Assembly: GCA_044237845.1 (NCBI GenBank)
Contig: JBIIEL010000009.1
Coordinates: 1-62,828, forward strand
DNA from: QFOX01 sp044237845
GTDB lineage: Bacteria > Pseudomonadota > Alphaproteobacteria > Rickettsiales > UBA3002
Length of the DNA stretch: 62,828 bases
Direction: 5' to 3'
The notes under the pieces are model-generated. The model was not told the origin of the DNA and did not search any database. It saw nothing but the letters and a program-made list of their open reading frames with translations. A program made the position numbers and the translations under genes. Shown one piece after another: positions 33,156 to 41,444 of this stretch; position 1 is the first letter of the stretch; the number at the start of each line of letters is the position of its first letter.

Positions 33156-33418
33156 GGGCTACTTCGCTGAAATGAAAGGAAGAAGCCTTGTACCGGGGCT
33201 GTTTAGAAAAATCCAGTATTGTTGATAGCCGCGCGTTCGCGCGCCTGACTAGCTATTTGCTTTTGCGGGTGCAACCGCGTATAACGCAAGCATGAACGGG
33301 CTGAAAAACAGCTCGCCAAAAGCCAAAATGAAACGCATCATACTCATACAACCATAGGTTTAACATAATCGCCCTATGGTTGCAATATGAATCTGAATAA
33401 CCCCTGCCAGGCATATCA
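33156..33418. other. Divergent intergenic region ileS | PAS gene
   Basis: 263 bases without a supported gene. It holds the palindrome CGCGCGTTCGCGCG (33230-33243), very short open frames of about 20 codons with no ribosome site, and a long-armed inverted repeat at 33349-33382 listed separately. Both promoters should lie here, but I see no convincing -35/-10 pair. Confidence 0.5.
33349..33382. promoter_or_regulatory. Perfect 10-bp inverted repeat before PAS gene
   Basis: CAACCATAGG and CCTATGGTTG are exact inverted copies separated by 14 bases (TTTAACATAATCGC). The spacer contains CATAAT, a possible -10. It ends 37 bases before the ATG and could be an operator or a leader hairpin. Confidence 0.5.
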
Positions 33419-33859
33419 ATGAACGAATACCGACTCGTCTATCGACTTATAACCTATTGGGATACAATAAGGAAAGAAAGCGCTTTTCCAAACTTCTCCC
33501 ATTTCAACGCCTCTGCGTTGGCGGATGTTTGGCAGCAATGCGTTCTGCTTTCATTGCAACCTATGATTGCCGGAAAACTCCCCGTCCTCAGTTTCCAAAT
33601 GGTCGGCGATAACCTCGTCAGCATCTATGGCAAGGACGCGTTGGGAAAAACATTCAACCCCACCCATCGCGGCTTTCAGGGCGCAAAAGTGGTCAGCCGC
33701 GTCGGCGAACTCATCGCGAACCCAGCACCGCTGATCGACATTGGGCAATTCGTCAGCGAGCAAGGGAAAATCGTGAAATACCGCTCCTGCCTCTTGCCTT
33801 TTGGCCGCCAAGGTATAGTAACGCATGTGGTGGCTGGCCTGAGCTGGCGCGAATTTTAG
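33419..33859 (+). CDS. PAS_5-like sensory protein
   Basis: A 146-residue soluble protein of the alphaproteobacterial PAS_5 type: an early L-I-T-Y-W-D-T-I-R segment, L-S-F-Q-M-V-G-D-N-L-V-S-I-Y-G and a final L-L-P-F-G-R-Q-G-I. Such proteins are single PAS domains of unknown ligand, often linked to cell-cycle or flagellar traits. It has no output domain. An inverted repeat stands directly upstream. The next gene follows after 17 bases, in the same direction. Confidence 0.7.
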   Translation: MNEYRLVYRLITYWDTIRKESAFPNFSHFNASALADVWQQCVLLSLQPMIAGKLPVLSFQMVGDNLVSIYGKDALGKTFNPTHRGFQGAKVVSRVGELIANPAPLIDIGQFVSEQGKIVKYRSCLLPFGRQGIVTHVVAGLSWREF

Positions 33860-33876
33860 CAATAGGAATGACGACG

Positions 33877-35082
33877 ATGAGCATGCATACCGACCACGAC
33901 TCGCAGGAACTCGACACGCAACTGGTCTATCTCGGCCGCGACCCAAAACGCGACCTCGGCTCCGTTAACCCGCCCGTCCACCGCACCAGCACGGTGATTT
34001 TTCCGGATTATAAAACCTTCCGCGCGTACGAGAGCGATAACAGCGCGCACCGTGGTTATGGCCGCTATGGCTCGCCCACGCTCGACGGGCTGGAGCAAGC
34101 CCTTACCACGCTCGAGGGGGCGGATCATGCGATCATCACCGCCTCTGGCCTCTCGGCCATCACCACCTCGCTGCTGGCGTTCCTCAGCGCGGGCGACCAT
34201 GTGCTGATCCCGGATTGTATGTATGCCTGCGCGCGCGCGTTTGTGCGCGACGAGCTGCCACGCCTCGGTATCGAGGTGGAATTCTACCCACCGACCATCG
34301 GCGCGGGCATCGAGAAGCTGATGAAGAAAAACACCAAAGTGGTCTACACCGAAAGCCCCGGCAGCAACACGTTTGAGATGCAAGACCTGCCCGCGCTCGC
34401 CAAAGTTGCGCACGCGCATGGCGCAATTTTGATGTCCGACAACACCTGGGCAACGCCGATTCTGCAACGCCCGTTTGAGCTGGGGGTGGATGTTTCCATT
34501 CACTCCGCGACGAAATATATCGCCGGGCATTCCGACCTCGTGATGGGCGCGGTGATGTGCAAAAAGGAACATTTCAAAACGCTCAATCGCGCGCACCGCA
34601 ATATCGGCGCGATCCCGAGCGGCGATAACGCCTATCTCGCCCTGCGGGGCTTACGCACCATGGCGGTGCGGCTTGAGAAGCACCAGCAACATGCACTCGA
34701 AGTAGCCAAGTGGCTGCAAACCGTGCCGGAGGTGAAGCGCGTGCTCTATCCCGCACTACCGACCGACCCGGGACATGCTATCTGGAAACGCGACATGACC
34801 GGCGCCTCCGGCCTCTTCGGTGTGGAGCTGACGACGGTGACCGAAGAAGCACTCGGCGCGATGCTGGATGAACTGCGCTATTTCGGTATGGGCTTCAGTT
34901 GGGGTGGGTATGAGTCGCTCATTGTGGCCTACACGCCGTCGCGTATGCGCTCCGTCACCGAGTGGCCGAAAGACGCGCGCTTCCTGCGCCTGCATATCGG
35001 CCTCGAGGCACCGAAAGACCTCATCGCCGACCTCGACGCAGGCTTCAAACGCCTACGCACGGCGATGAAGAAGGCGGCTTAG
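33877..35082 (+). CDS. metC: Cystathionine beta-lyase-type PLP enzyme
   Basis: A 401-residue Cys/Met-metabolism PLP enzyme. The PLP Lys lies in S-A-T-K-Y-I-A-G-H-S-D near residue 213; S-G-L-S-A-I, Y-x-x-x-R-Y-G-S-P-T-L and T-E-S-P-G-S are the other signatures. Family members cleave cystathionine to homocysteine, pyruvate and ammonia. A start at 33877 is preferred over 33868 because ATAGGA then sits nine bases before it. Cystathionine gamma-lyase/synthase activity cannot be excluded. Confidence 0.88.
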   Translation: MSMHTDHDSQELDTQLVYLGRDPKRDLGSVNPPVHRTSTVIFPDYKTFRAYESDNSAHRGYGRYGSPTLDGLEQALTTLEGADHAIITASGLSAITTSLLAFLSAGDHVLIPDCMYACARAFVRDELPRLGIEVEFYPPTIGAGIEKLMKKNTKVVYTESPGSNTFEMQDLPALAKVAHAHGAILMSDNTWATPILQRPFELGVDVSIHSATKYIAGHSDLVMGAVMCKKEHFKTLNRAHRNIGAIPSGDNAYLALRGLRTMAVRLEKHQQHALEVAKWLQTVPEVKRVLYPALPTDPGHAIWKRDMTGASGLFGVELTTVTEEALGAMLDELRYFGMGFSWGGYESLIVAYTPSRMRSVTEWPKDARFLRLHIGLEAPKDLIADLDAGFKRLRTAMKKAA

Positions 35083-35084
35083 GT

Positions 35085-35960
35085 TTACTTGCTGATATCT
35101 TGCTTTCCAGCCTGTTTGTGCTGCTTTGACTGTTCGTAAAGAGCGTAGCCCCCGGCTAACGCAAGCAAAGCCCCACCGATTGTCAGTGGCAATGAGTGTC
35201 GCTTGATAAAGCTCTCTTCAATAACGGCCTCAACCTTCTTAACTTCAGTTTCCACTGCGCCTTCAGTGATTTTGTTAGACGGTTTCGGCTCAACAAAATC
35301 CACTGGTTTTGGCGTTTCTTTTATGTCTATTTTTTTCTTCGGAAGAGGCGGTATTCTACCATCTGAAATAATTTCAGTGCCTCCCTTAACCCCTTCTGCC
35401 GGAGCCAAAAACGAGCGATTTGTTTTTTCTACGGAAGGAGGTGCCGGAATTCTTTTCTTTCTTCCTTCTGGAAGTAGCTTCTGTTCTTTCCCCGCTGGCA
35501 ACGCTAACTGCGATGAAGATTCCACTGGCCACATTTTTTCTATTTCTTCCTGCGTCAGCTTTTGCTCTTCCTTTGCTGCCGCTTGAGGTGAATGAGTAGA
35601 TGCTTCTTTATTTTTGGATTCAGCTACCACTGACTCTTCTTCAAGCGTTTCAGATTCTTGCTGATTATTCTTGTTTATTTCTTCCTCTTCTTCCTGTTGT
35701 TGCTGTCTACGCTGGGCCTCTTCTTCCTCTTCTTGTTGCAGCTTGCGCCGATTCTCTTCAACCTCTTCTGTACGACGTATATTCTCAGCAGCCTGTCTTT
35801 CCATTTCATCATACTGTTCGCGCAATAAATCATCTTGCTGTTGCTGCAACAGCATCTGATTTAAGAAATCATCACTATTGTGCTGATTGAAAAAATCATC
35901 ATTATTGTGGTGATGATCATTACCCCCAAAATCAAAGAAACCATCAAAAAGGTCGCTCAT
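35085..35960 (-). CDS. AT-rich Q/E-rich tail-anchored protein, unknown
   Basis: A 291-residue low-complexity protein: an N-terminal Asp/Phe/His/Asn segment, poly-Gln and poly-Glu tracts (about residues 35-110), a Pro/Lys-rich middle and one C-terminal membrane helix (L-P-L-T-I-G-G-A-L-L-A-L-A-G-G-Y-A-L) preceded by basic residues, followed by a short tail. It is probably inserted in the membrane by its C-terminus with the rest in the cytoplasm. GC is about 35 percent in parts, well below neighbours. GGGAG precedes the ATG. No homologue recognised. Confidence 0.7.
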   Translation of the reverse strand: MSDLFDGFFDFGGNDHHHNNDDFFNQHNSDDFLNQMLLQQQQDDLLREQYDEMERQAAENIRRTEEVEENRRKLQQEEEEEAQRRQQQQEEEEEINKNNQQESETLEEESVVAESKNKEASTHSPQAAAKEEQKLTQEEIEKMWPVESSSQLALPAGKEQKLLPEGRKKRIPAPPSVEKTNRSFLAPAEGVKGGTEIISDGRIPPLPKKKIDIKETPKPVDFVEPKPSNKITEGAVETEVKKVEAVIEESFIKRHSLPLTIGGALLALAGGYALYEQSKQHKQAGKQDISK

Positions 35961-35993
35961 CGGATACTCCCAAGTTCCGATTAGTATACATCT

Positions 35994-36028
35994 TTTATAA
36001 CGCCCGAATTATGACAGTTTTGTGAAGA
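35994..36028 (-). promoter_or_regulatory. Pho-box-like promoter of the Q/E-rich gene
   Basis: On the minus strand CTGTCAT (36017-36011) forms a perfect downstream heptamer; the upstream half TCTTCAC is degenerate (three matches). The spacing of 11 bases to TATAAA (35999-35994) is that of PhoB-dependent promoters such as pstS. Transcription would start near 35987. Confidence 0.5.
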
Positions 36029-36071
36029 TTTCAGGAGAAAATCAACCTGAGGGTGGCAATAAAACATAGTC

Positions 36072-36863
36072 TTAATCTATTCTTTTCAGCATCTTGCACA
36101 GCAAGAACACCACCACAGCACTCACCACCATCATCGGCCCGGTCGGGGCATCGAAATCGACGGAGGCGAATAGCCCGGCGCTAACGGAAACCGCGCCGAG
36201 CAGGCTCGCCAGAATCGCCATCTGCTGCGGGGTTTTGGCAAGATAGCGCGCGGCGGCAGCGGGGATGATGAGCATCGCCGTAATCAGCAACACGCCGGTG
36301 AGCTTAATGGCGAGCGAAATCACCGCCGCGAGCAACACCGTGAGCAGCAGGTTTACGCGTGGCACGTCCACCCCTTCGACCGCCGCGATGTTCGGCTCCA
36401 GCGTCACCATCAGCAATGGCCGCCAGCAGCGATAGACCAGAAACAGCACCACCACCGCGAGGCCGCCGAGCATCTGCACTTCGTCCCAACTGATGCCGAG
36501 CACATCGCCGAATAAATACGCATCAATACTGATTTTGGCATTGCCGAACAGCGCGACGAGCAGCACCCCCAGCGCCAGCGTGCCATGCGCGAGGATGCCG
36601 AGCATCGTATCCGCATGCAGCCGCGCATCGCGGGTGAAGCGGGCGAGAATCAGCGCTACCGCCATCGCCACCAGAAACATGCCCAGCGGCATGGGGATTT
36701 GTTCCTCCGTCAGCAAACTGAGCGCGACGCCGAGCAGCGCCGAATGCGCAATCGTATCGCCGAAATAGGCCATGTGCCGCCACACCGCAAACGCGCCGAG
36801 CGGGCCGAGCGTAATCGCCAGAATCACCGCGCCAATCAGCGCGCGCAGAATAAACTCATCCAT
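36072..36863 (-). CDS. znuB: Zinc ABC transporter permease ZnuB
   Basis: A 263-residue ABC-3 permease for high-affinity zinc uptake. About seven membrane helices are visible, with H-M-A-Y-F-G-D-T-I-A-H-S-A-L-L-G-V near the start and T-G-V-L-L-I-T-A-M-L-I-I-P-A-A-A-A-R in the second half, both family signatures. The start at 36863 gives the normal N-terminus and overlaps the znuC stop by eight bases. Manganese or iron as substrate is possible. Confidence 0.93.
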   Translation of the reverse strand: MDEFILRALIGAVILAITLGPLGAFAVWRHMAYFGDTIAHSALLGVALSLLTEEQIPMPLGMFLVAMAVALILARFTRDARLHADTMLGILAHGTLALGVLLVALFGNAKISIDAYLFGDVLGISWDEVQMLGGLAVVVLFLVYRCWRPLLMVTLEPNIAAVEGVDVPRVNLLLTVLLAAVISLAIKLTGVLLITAMLIIPAAAARYLAKTPQQMAILASLLGAVSVSAGLFASVDFDAPTGPMMVVSAVVVFLLCKMLKRID

Positions 36864-37662
36864 GATGATGCTCCGGATGATCGTGATGGTGCGCGTGCGG
36901 ATAGTCTTCGTCTCCCAGCCCATGCGTGTGGGTGTGATGGTGGTGATAAAGCGCGAGCTGGTTCGCCATATCGTCGCCAAACAAACTGCGGAACGCTGCG
37001 TTTCCGCCGACATGCTGGGGCGTCCCCTCGCAACAAATATGATGGTTGAGGCAGATCACCCGCTGGGTAGAGGCCATCACCACATGCAGATCATGGCTCA
37101 CCATCAGCACCGCGAAGCCGCGCTCTTCGGAGAGTTGCTTGAGCAAACGGTAAAGCTCGCCCTGCCCCGCGACATCGACACCGGCGGTCGGTTCATCCAG
37201 CACCAGCAGATGCGGCTTGCGGGCGAGTGCACGCATCAGCAGCACACGGCGCAGTTCGCCGCCGGAGAGTCGGTGAAGTGGCTGTGCGAGCAGCGGCGTG
37301 ATGCCAAGCGTTTCCGCCAGAGCCATGTTGAGCGGGGCATAAAGCGTGAGAAAACTACGCACATGAATCGGCAGGCTTGGCTCCGGCTTGAACTGCTGCG
37401 GCACATAGCCAATGCGCAGTTTCGGCGCGCGAATTACCTCACCAAAGCACGGCTTCTCTAGCCCCAGCAAACATTTCAGTAGCGTGGTTTTGCCCGCCCC
37501 ATTGGGGCCGACGATGGTGACAATCTCGCCCGGTGCCAGCGTGAATGACACTTCGTGCAACACCTCGCGCCCGCCGTAAAACTTGCAGAGCCCCCGCGCC
37601 TCGAGTAGTGACACAGGCAACGGAGGTGACGATGCAGTTTCAGATGTCTTGGGTTCGGTCAT
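36856..37662 (-). CDS. znuC: Zinc ABC transporter ATPase ZnuC
   Basis: A 268-residue ATPase with Walker A G-P-N-G-A-G-K-T-T, signature L-S-G-G-E-L-R-R-V, Walker B L-L-V-L-D-E-P and H-switch S-H-D-L-H. A His-rich tail (about 15 His in the last 30 residues) probably binds zinc, as common in ZnuC. The annotated start lies inside znuA on the other strand; an internal GTG (Val17) would shorten it by 16 residues and remove the overlap. Confidence 0.92.
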   Translation of the reverse strand: MTEPKTSETASSPPLPVSLLEARGLCKFYGGREVLHEVSFTLAPGEIVTIVGPNGAGKTTLLKCLLGLEKPCFGEVIRAPKLRIGYVPQQFKPEPSLPIHVRSFLTLYAPLNMALAETLGITPLLAQPLHRLSGGELRRVLLMRALARKPHLLVLDEPTAGVDVAGQGELYRLLKQLSEERGFAVLMVSHDLHVVMASTQRVICLNHHICCEGTPQHVGGNAAFRSLFGDDMANQLALYHHHHTHTHGLGDEDYPHAHHHDHPEHHHG

Positions 37663-38702
37663 GGCTCATGGTGATAGCGGCAATGATGGCCACTGCGCAA
37701 GCAGCATCCGCAAGCCCCGCACAGCCCTCGTTCGTGGTCATCGGCGCGCCGATCACGCCCTATGTGCGCGCGATTGTGGGTGGTGCCAGCACGGTGGATG
37801 ATCTGCTGAACCCCGAGCAGGATTTGCACGATATTTCGCTTTCGCCCTCGCAAATGAAACTGCTTAGCAAGGCGGATGCGCTGATTCTGCCCGACCTCGG
37901 GGTGAGCCCTGCGCTACATTTGCTGACGAAGAAAATGCCGAAGCTGAATATCATCGAGCTGACCAAAATTGAGGGTGCGGAGCCGCTGCCCTACCTCAGC
38001 GAAAACCCGTGGCTTGATGCGGTGAAGGCCGAGGCAGAGAAGAAGGATAAAAAACCTGCACCGACGAAAGAAGCCGCACCAAAAAAGCCCAACCCGTTTG
38101 ACCACCGCGCCCACGCGCATGAAGAGCACGACCATCATCACGAGGAAGGCGGGCTCGACCCGCATCTCTGGCTCGACCCGGAGCGGATGGCGGCGATGGC
38201 CGTACCACTGGCGAAGGTGATGAGCCTCGCTGCGCCGGATTATCAGAAGGAATATACGCTGAATGCCAAGACGCTCGCCACGCATTTGCGCGCGGATGTG
38301 ATGCCGGGCGTGCGCGCCGCACTCGCCGAACGTGCACCGAGTGCGAATGAAGACAAACCAGCCATTCCGTTTATCACCGCGCACCCTGCTTATCAGTATT
38401 TCATCGCACGGTTTGATTTGCCCTATCGCGGACAAATCAGCACAGGCACGGAGGAATTTCTCGGTGGAAAAACGGTTGATATGCTGCTGCAGGCTGCCGC
38501 TACGCAGCCCGTGCGCTGCATCATCGCAGAGGGAAAAACCACGCTGGTCAGCCGCCTTGCCAAAGCCTCCGGCGCGAAGATTGTGCTGGTGATGCCCGAG
38601 CAACTCCCCGCCCCCCGCGCGCTACCGCTGCTGCCGTGGATTCAGAACGACTATGACCGTTTTCTCTACGGCGTCGCGACGCAATTTGCGCCGTGCCTCT
38701 AG
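37632..38702 (+). CDS. znuA: Zinc-binding periplasmic protein ZnuA
   Basis: A 356-residue solute-binding protein with a signal peptide (ending A-Q-A-A-S-A-S). It has a His/Asp-rich flexible loop (D-H-R-A-H-A-H-E-E-H-D-H-H-H-E) and the metal-site motif D-P-H-L-W-L-D-P, which mark zinc-specific ZnuA. The start at 37632 is chosen for the signal peptide and for GGAGGTG six bases before. It is transcribed away from znuC and znuB, and its start codon lies within znuC coding sequence. Stop overlaps the next gene by four bases. Confidence 0.93.
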   Translation: MQFQMSWVRSWLMVIAAMMATAQAASASPAQPSFVVIGAPITPYVRAIVGGASTVDDLLNPEQDLHDISLSPSQMKLLSKADALILPDLGVSPALHLLTKKMPKLNIIELTKIEGAEPLPYLSENPWLDAVKAEAEKKDKKPAPTKEAAPKKPNPFDHRAHAHEEHDHHHEEGGLDPHLWLDPERMAAMAVPLAKVMSLAAPDYQKEYTLNAKTLATHLRADVMPGVRAALAERAPSANEDKPAIPFITAHPAYQYFIARFDLPYRGQISTGTEEFLGGKTVDMLLQAAATQPVRCIIAEGKTTLVSRLAKASGAKIVLVMPEQLPAPRALPLLPWIQNDYDRFLYGVATQFAPCL

Positions 38703-39292
38703 TGAAAAATACTGCGCAGTAGCGCAAGCCGTGGCGATTGCTTCAGGCGGTTCCATGCCGCTTCGTGATCGCCCACAAGGGTGACGCCAAACGCCACGGA
38801 AATGGCAAAACCGAGACCGAAAAATAGCATGACCCCAAGCAGATAATAAAGCGGTGCAGCGATCTCCGGCACCATGCCCATATAAAACCCGCCGAGATGA
38901 AAGCCGAGCGAGGCAATGACGAGCACCATCAGCACCGTCAGCTTTTCGCGCGCGATGCCAACAAGTAACCCCATGCAGAGCACCGCGCCGAGCATGAAAT
39001 AGCGTAGCTCAGGGTAATGACTGAGATCGAGCGTGAGCAGCCCGCCGAGCATCAGCATCAGCGCAAAGCTGACCGGCAGCAGCAGCAACCCGTCCCGCGG
39101 CAGCAGCGCTGCGATCATCCCCATCAACGCTACCACAATCAGCAGCGAGCGATGCATGAGCGGCGCGCTGAAGCCGAGGCTCAACCCCGCACTCGCCACC
39201 GCGGATGGCTGAGCGACGAGCAGCGGAATCGTCCCCACCATAAACAGGGTAATCAGAAACAGAATAATGCGGCGGCTCGACATAGCTGCCAT
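38699..39292 (-). CDS. HupE/UreJ-like membrane protein
   Basis: A 197-residue protein with six or seven membrane helices and no signal for cleavage. The G-F-x-A-P-L-M-H-R and F-H-L-G-G-F-Y-M-G segments resemble HupE/UreJ metal-handling proteins, but the His-rich motifs are weak. Its position next to znuABC suggests a metal link. A more general name (polytopic membrane protein) is as safe. Convergent with znuA with a shared CTAG. Confidence 0.5.
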   Translation of the reverse strand: MAAMSSRRIILFLITLFMVGTIPLLVAQPSAVASAGLSLGFSAPLMHRSLLIVVALMGMIAALLPRDGLLLLPVSFALMLMLGGLLTLDLSHYPELRYFMLGAVLCMGLLVGIAREKLTVLMVLVIASLGFHLGGFYMGMVPEIAAPLYYLLGVMLFFGLGFAISVAFGVTLVGDHEAAWNRLKQSPRLALLRSIFH

Positions 39293-39390
39293 TGTAGCGG
39301 ATTTTTGTGGGGTTTCTATAGAAATCCTATAATTTTGCGGATGTTTGCCTAAAGCAAACTATAGGGGAATCCGTCTCAGCAAAGAATATC

Positions 39391-39678
39391 TTAGTTACTT
39401 ACCCGTGCTACTGAATAAAGGACTGTTCTGTCATTATTAGCAAATTTTTGGCACCATGTACCATGGGGTCCCGTTGTTATATTCGCTCCACCTTGTCTAC
39501 ATTGAAAATTTGTCACTGTACCAGCATAAGCACAAACCTGCAGATTGGCGCGTGAACTAACGTTAACAAAATCATGGTCAAACCATTTTAGAGGACATGG
39601 TGTTCCGTCAACAATAGCCTCACTCTGCAAATTCTTAGCTTTCCAATCTGCGTAGTACACTAGGAACCAGAACGGCAC
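39391..39678 (-). CDS. Possible C-terminal extension ORF of DUF805 gene
   Basis: An open frame of 95 residues starting with GTG, overlapping the end of the DUF805 gene by 44 bases in another frame. Its first residues V-P-F-W-F-L-V-Y-Y-A-D-W-K continue a membrane helix well, and the rest looks like an exported Cys-containing domain. It has no ribosome site. It may be the real C-terminus of the DUF805 protein reached by a single-base frameshift at 39678-39680 (GGG), or an independent small gene. AT-rich. Confidence 0.45.
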   Translation of the reverse strand: MPFWFLVYYADWKAKNLQSEAIVDGTPCPLKWFDHDFVNVSSRANLQVCAYAGTVTNFQCRQGGANITTGPHGTWCQKFANNDRTVLYSVARVSN

Positions 39679-40279
39679 CCACGATTAGCAAAAAATTAAG
39701 AACCGTTAGAAGTAAGAGTATTTTTTCACCTAAACCACTAGTCGTCTTGACTGCATACAGCCTCTCCAATGCCTCCCCGACATTCGATGCTTGATCTTGT
39801 TCTTGGCCTAATGGGTCAGGGCCAAAACGATTCGACCCTACTGTTCCCTTCTGAAATAACAAAATTGACGTAAGAGTCACTGGCAAGAAAAACTGAACCA
39901 TACCAAGAAGAACAAGGAGAGGCTCATTACCAATCTTTGCAACAACACTAATAAAGGCTATAGACACATATATGCCAACCATTGCCCATAATCCTGCGAG
40001 AAACAGCATGTAGGGGACAAGCACCCACCAGGCACTTTTATCGATGTCATGCATTCGGCGAACACCCATAGAGAACATCGATACCATGGCAAAAATTTGC
40101 CACGAAAGATTAAGTGGAATGTTGCTGTAATGAGATGACACACCCCTATCCAGAATGAAGATGGGAATAGACACGAGGAGATAGAATAGAATCCAATAAA
40201 AATATTCAGAACGTGGCGCACGACCCGAAAGTTTTATAAAGTTCATGAAGCCTGACTGCACTGCCTCAAAAAAATTCAT
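39635..40279 (-). CDS. DUF805 family membrane protein
   Basis: A 214-residue protein with the DUF805 start (F-M-N-F-I-K-L-S-G-R-A-P-R-S-E-Y-F-Y-W) and R-R-M-H-D-I-D-K-S-A-W-W, and four to five membrane helices, the last near residues 190-208. DUF805 proteins are of unknown function and often occur beside phage or mobile genes. AGGAGA stands before the ATG. GC is about 38 percent in parts, below its neighbours. The 3' end may be frameshifted relative to the following open frame. Confidence 0.8.
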   Translation of the reverse strand: MNFFEAVQSGFMNFIKLSGRAPRSEYFYWILFYLLVSIPIFILDRGVSSHYSNIPLNLSWQIFAMVSMFSMGVRRMHDIDKSAWWVLVPYMLFLAGLWAMVGIYVSIAFISVVAKIGNEPLLVLLGMVQFFLPVTLTSILLFQKGTVGSNRFGPDPLGQEQDQASNVGEALERLYAVKTTSGLGEKILLLLTVLNFLLIVGAVLVPSVLRRLES

Positions 40280-40312
40280 TGCGCTCTCCTAAACAGACGG
40301 GCTTTCACATGT

Positions 40313-40341
40313 TTTTAAGAGTGGAAGCACATACACGTCAA
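40313..40341 (-). promoter_or_regulatory. Candidate promoter of DUF805 gene
   Basis: On the minus strand TTGACG (40341-40336) and TTAAAA (40318-40313) are 17 bases apart; the start would be near 40306, followed by AGGAG and the ATG at 40279. The -35 matches five of six consensus positions, the -10 only three. Confidence 0.45.
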
Positions 40342-40364
40342 GATTTGGTTTGCTTCAGCGGTTT

Positions 40365-41393
40365 CTAAACCGCCAACGGCCAGCGGGCGCGGGGTTCGAA
40401 ATCGAGGCTGTCTGTTTGCCCCAGCATCAGCCGTTCCATGCCCGCCCAGGCGATCATCGCGGCGTTATCGGTGCAGAGTGCTGGCGGCGCGACGACCAAC
40501 GGCAACTGGTGCGCGGCAGCCAAGCGCCGCAACCCCGCGCCGATGGCCTGATTGGCCGCAACGCCACCGGCGACGGCCACCGCTGTGAGTGCATAATCAC
40601 GCGCGGCGAGGGTCAGCGCGTTACCCACCCGCTCCGCTAGAATCTCGCCGATGGTGGCTTGGAAACTCGCCGCGACATCCGCCACAATCGTCTCATTCAG
40701 GCCGCCGCAGCGCGCGACTTCCTGCTCGATCGTCAGCCGCACCGCGGTTTTAAGGCCGGAGAAGGAAAAATCACAGCCGCCATCGCCGCGTAGTGGTTTG
40801 GGGAAACGATACGCATCCGGGTTGCCGCGCTTCGCCGCCGCCTCCAGCGCGGGGCCGCCAGGGTATGGCAGTCCGAGCATTTTTGCGCATTTGTCGAACG
40901 CCTCGCCGAGCGCGTCGTCGCGCGTGGTGCCGAGGCGAATATAATCTCCCACCCCGCGCACGACGAGCTGCTGGCAATGCCCGCCGGAAATGAGCAGCAG
41001 AAAATACGGGAACGAAACCGCATCCGTCAGCCGCACCGTGAGCGCATGGCCTTCGAGATGGTTAACTGCGATGATGGGCTTTTTCGCCGCCGCGGCCACG
41101 GCTTTGCCGAGCATCACCCCCACCATCACCCCGCCGATGAGGCCGGGCCCGGCGGTGACCGCCACCGCGTCTACGTCATGAATGCTAAGGTTCGCGTCAG
41201 CGAGTGCTTTTACATACAGCCGATCGACCTGCGCGAGATGGGCGCGCGCGGCGATCTCCGGCACCACACCGCCATAAGGGGCGTGGTCGGCCTGCTGCGT
41301 GGCGAGCGCTTGCGACAAAATCACGCGATCCTCGCGCACCAGCGCTACCGCCGTTTCGTCGCAGCTTGATTCGATTCCGAGCACAATGCGCAT
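40365..41393 (-). CDS. tsaD: tRNA threonylcarbamoyladenosine synthase subunit TsaD
   Basis: A 342-residue ASKHA ATPase-fold protein that, with TsaB and TsaE, transfers the threonylcarbamoyl group to A37 of ANN-decoding tRNAs. It starts I-V-L-G-I-E-S-S-C-D-E-T-A and has the metal-binding H-L-E-G-H and L-L-I-S-G-G-H-C-Q. Length is normal. Divergent from hemC, the usual alphaproteobacterial arrangement, with a 51-base intergenic region. tsaB and tsaE are elsewhere. Confidence 0.97.
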   Translation of the reverse strand: MRIVLGIESSCDETAVALVREDRVILSQALATQQADHAPYGGVVPEIAARAHLAQVDRLYVKALADANLSIHDVDAVAVTAGPGLIGGVMVGVMLGKAVAAAAKKPIIAVNHLEGHALTVRLTDAVSFPYFLLLISGGHCQQLVVRGVGDYIRLGTTRDDALGEAFDKCAKMLGLPYPGGPALEAAAKRGNPDAYRFPKPLRGDGGCDFSFSGLKTAVRLTIEQEVARCGGLNETIVADVAASFQATIGEILAERVGNALTLAARDYALTAVAVAGGVAANQAIGAGLRRLAAAHQLPLVVAPPALCTDNAAMIAWAGMERLMLGQTDSLDFEPRARWPLAV

Positions 41394-41444
41394 CGCTATT
41401 CCTTTGTACTCGCCAGCGCGCGCAGAATGCGCTAAACGGGCGGC

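Noticed and set aside
33230..33243. CGCGCGTTCGCGCG as a terminator
   Set aside because: It lies between divergent genes where nothing needs to be terminated, and no T-tract follows.
35640..35860. TTC/TTG-rich tandem-like DNA repeat
   Set aside because: It is codon repetition within the poly-Gln/poly-Glu coding region of the Q/E-rich protein, not an independent repeat array.
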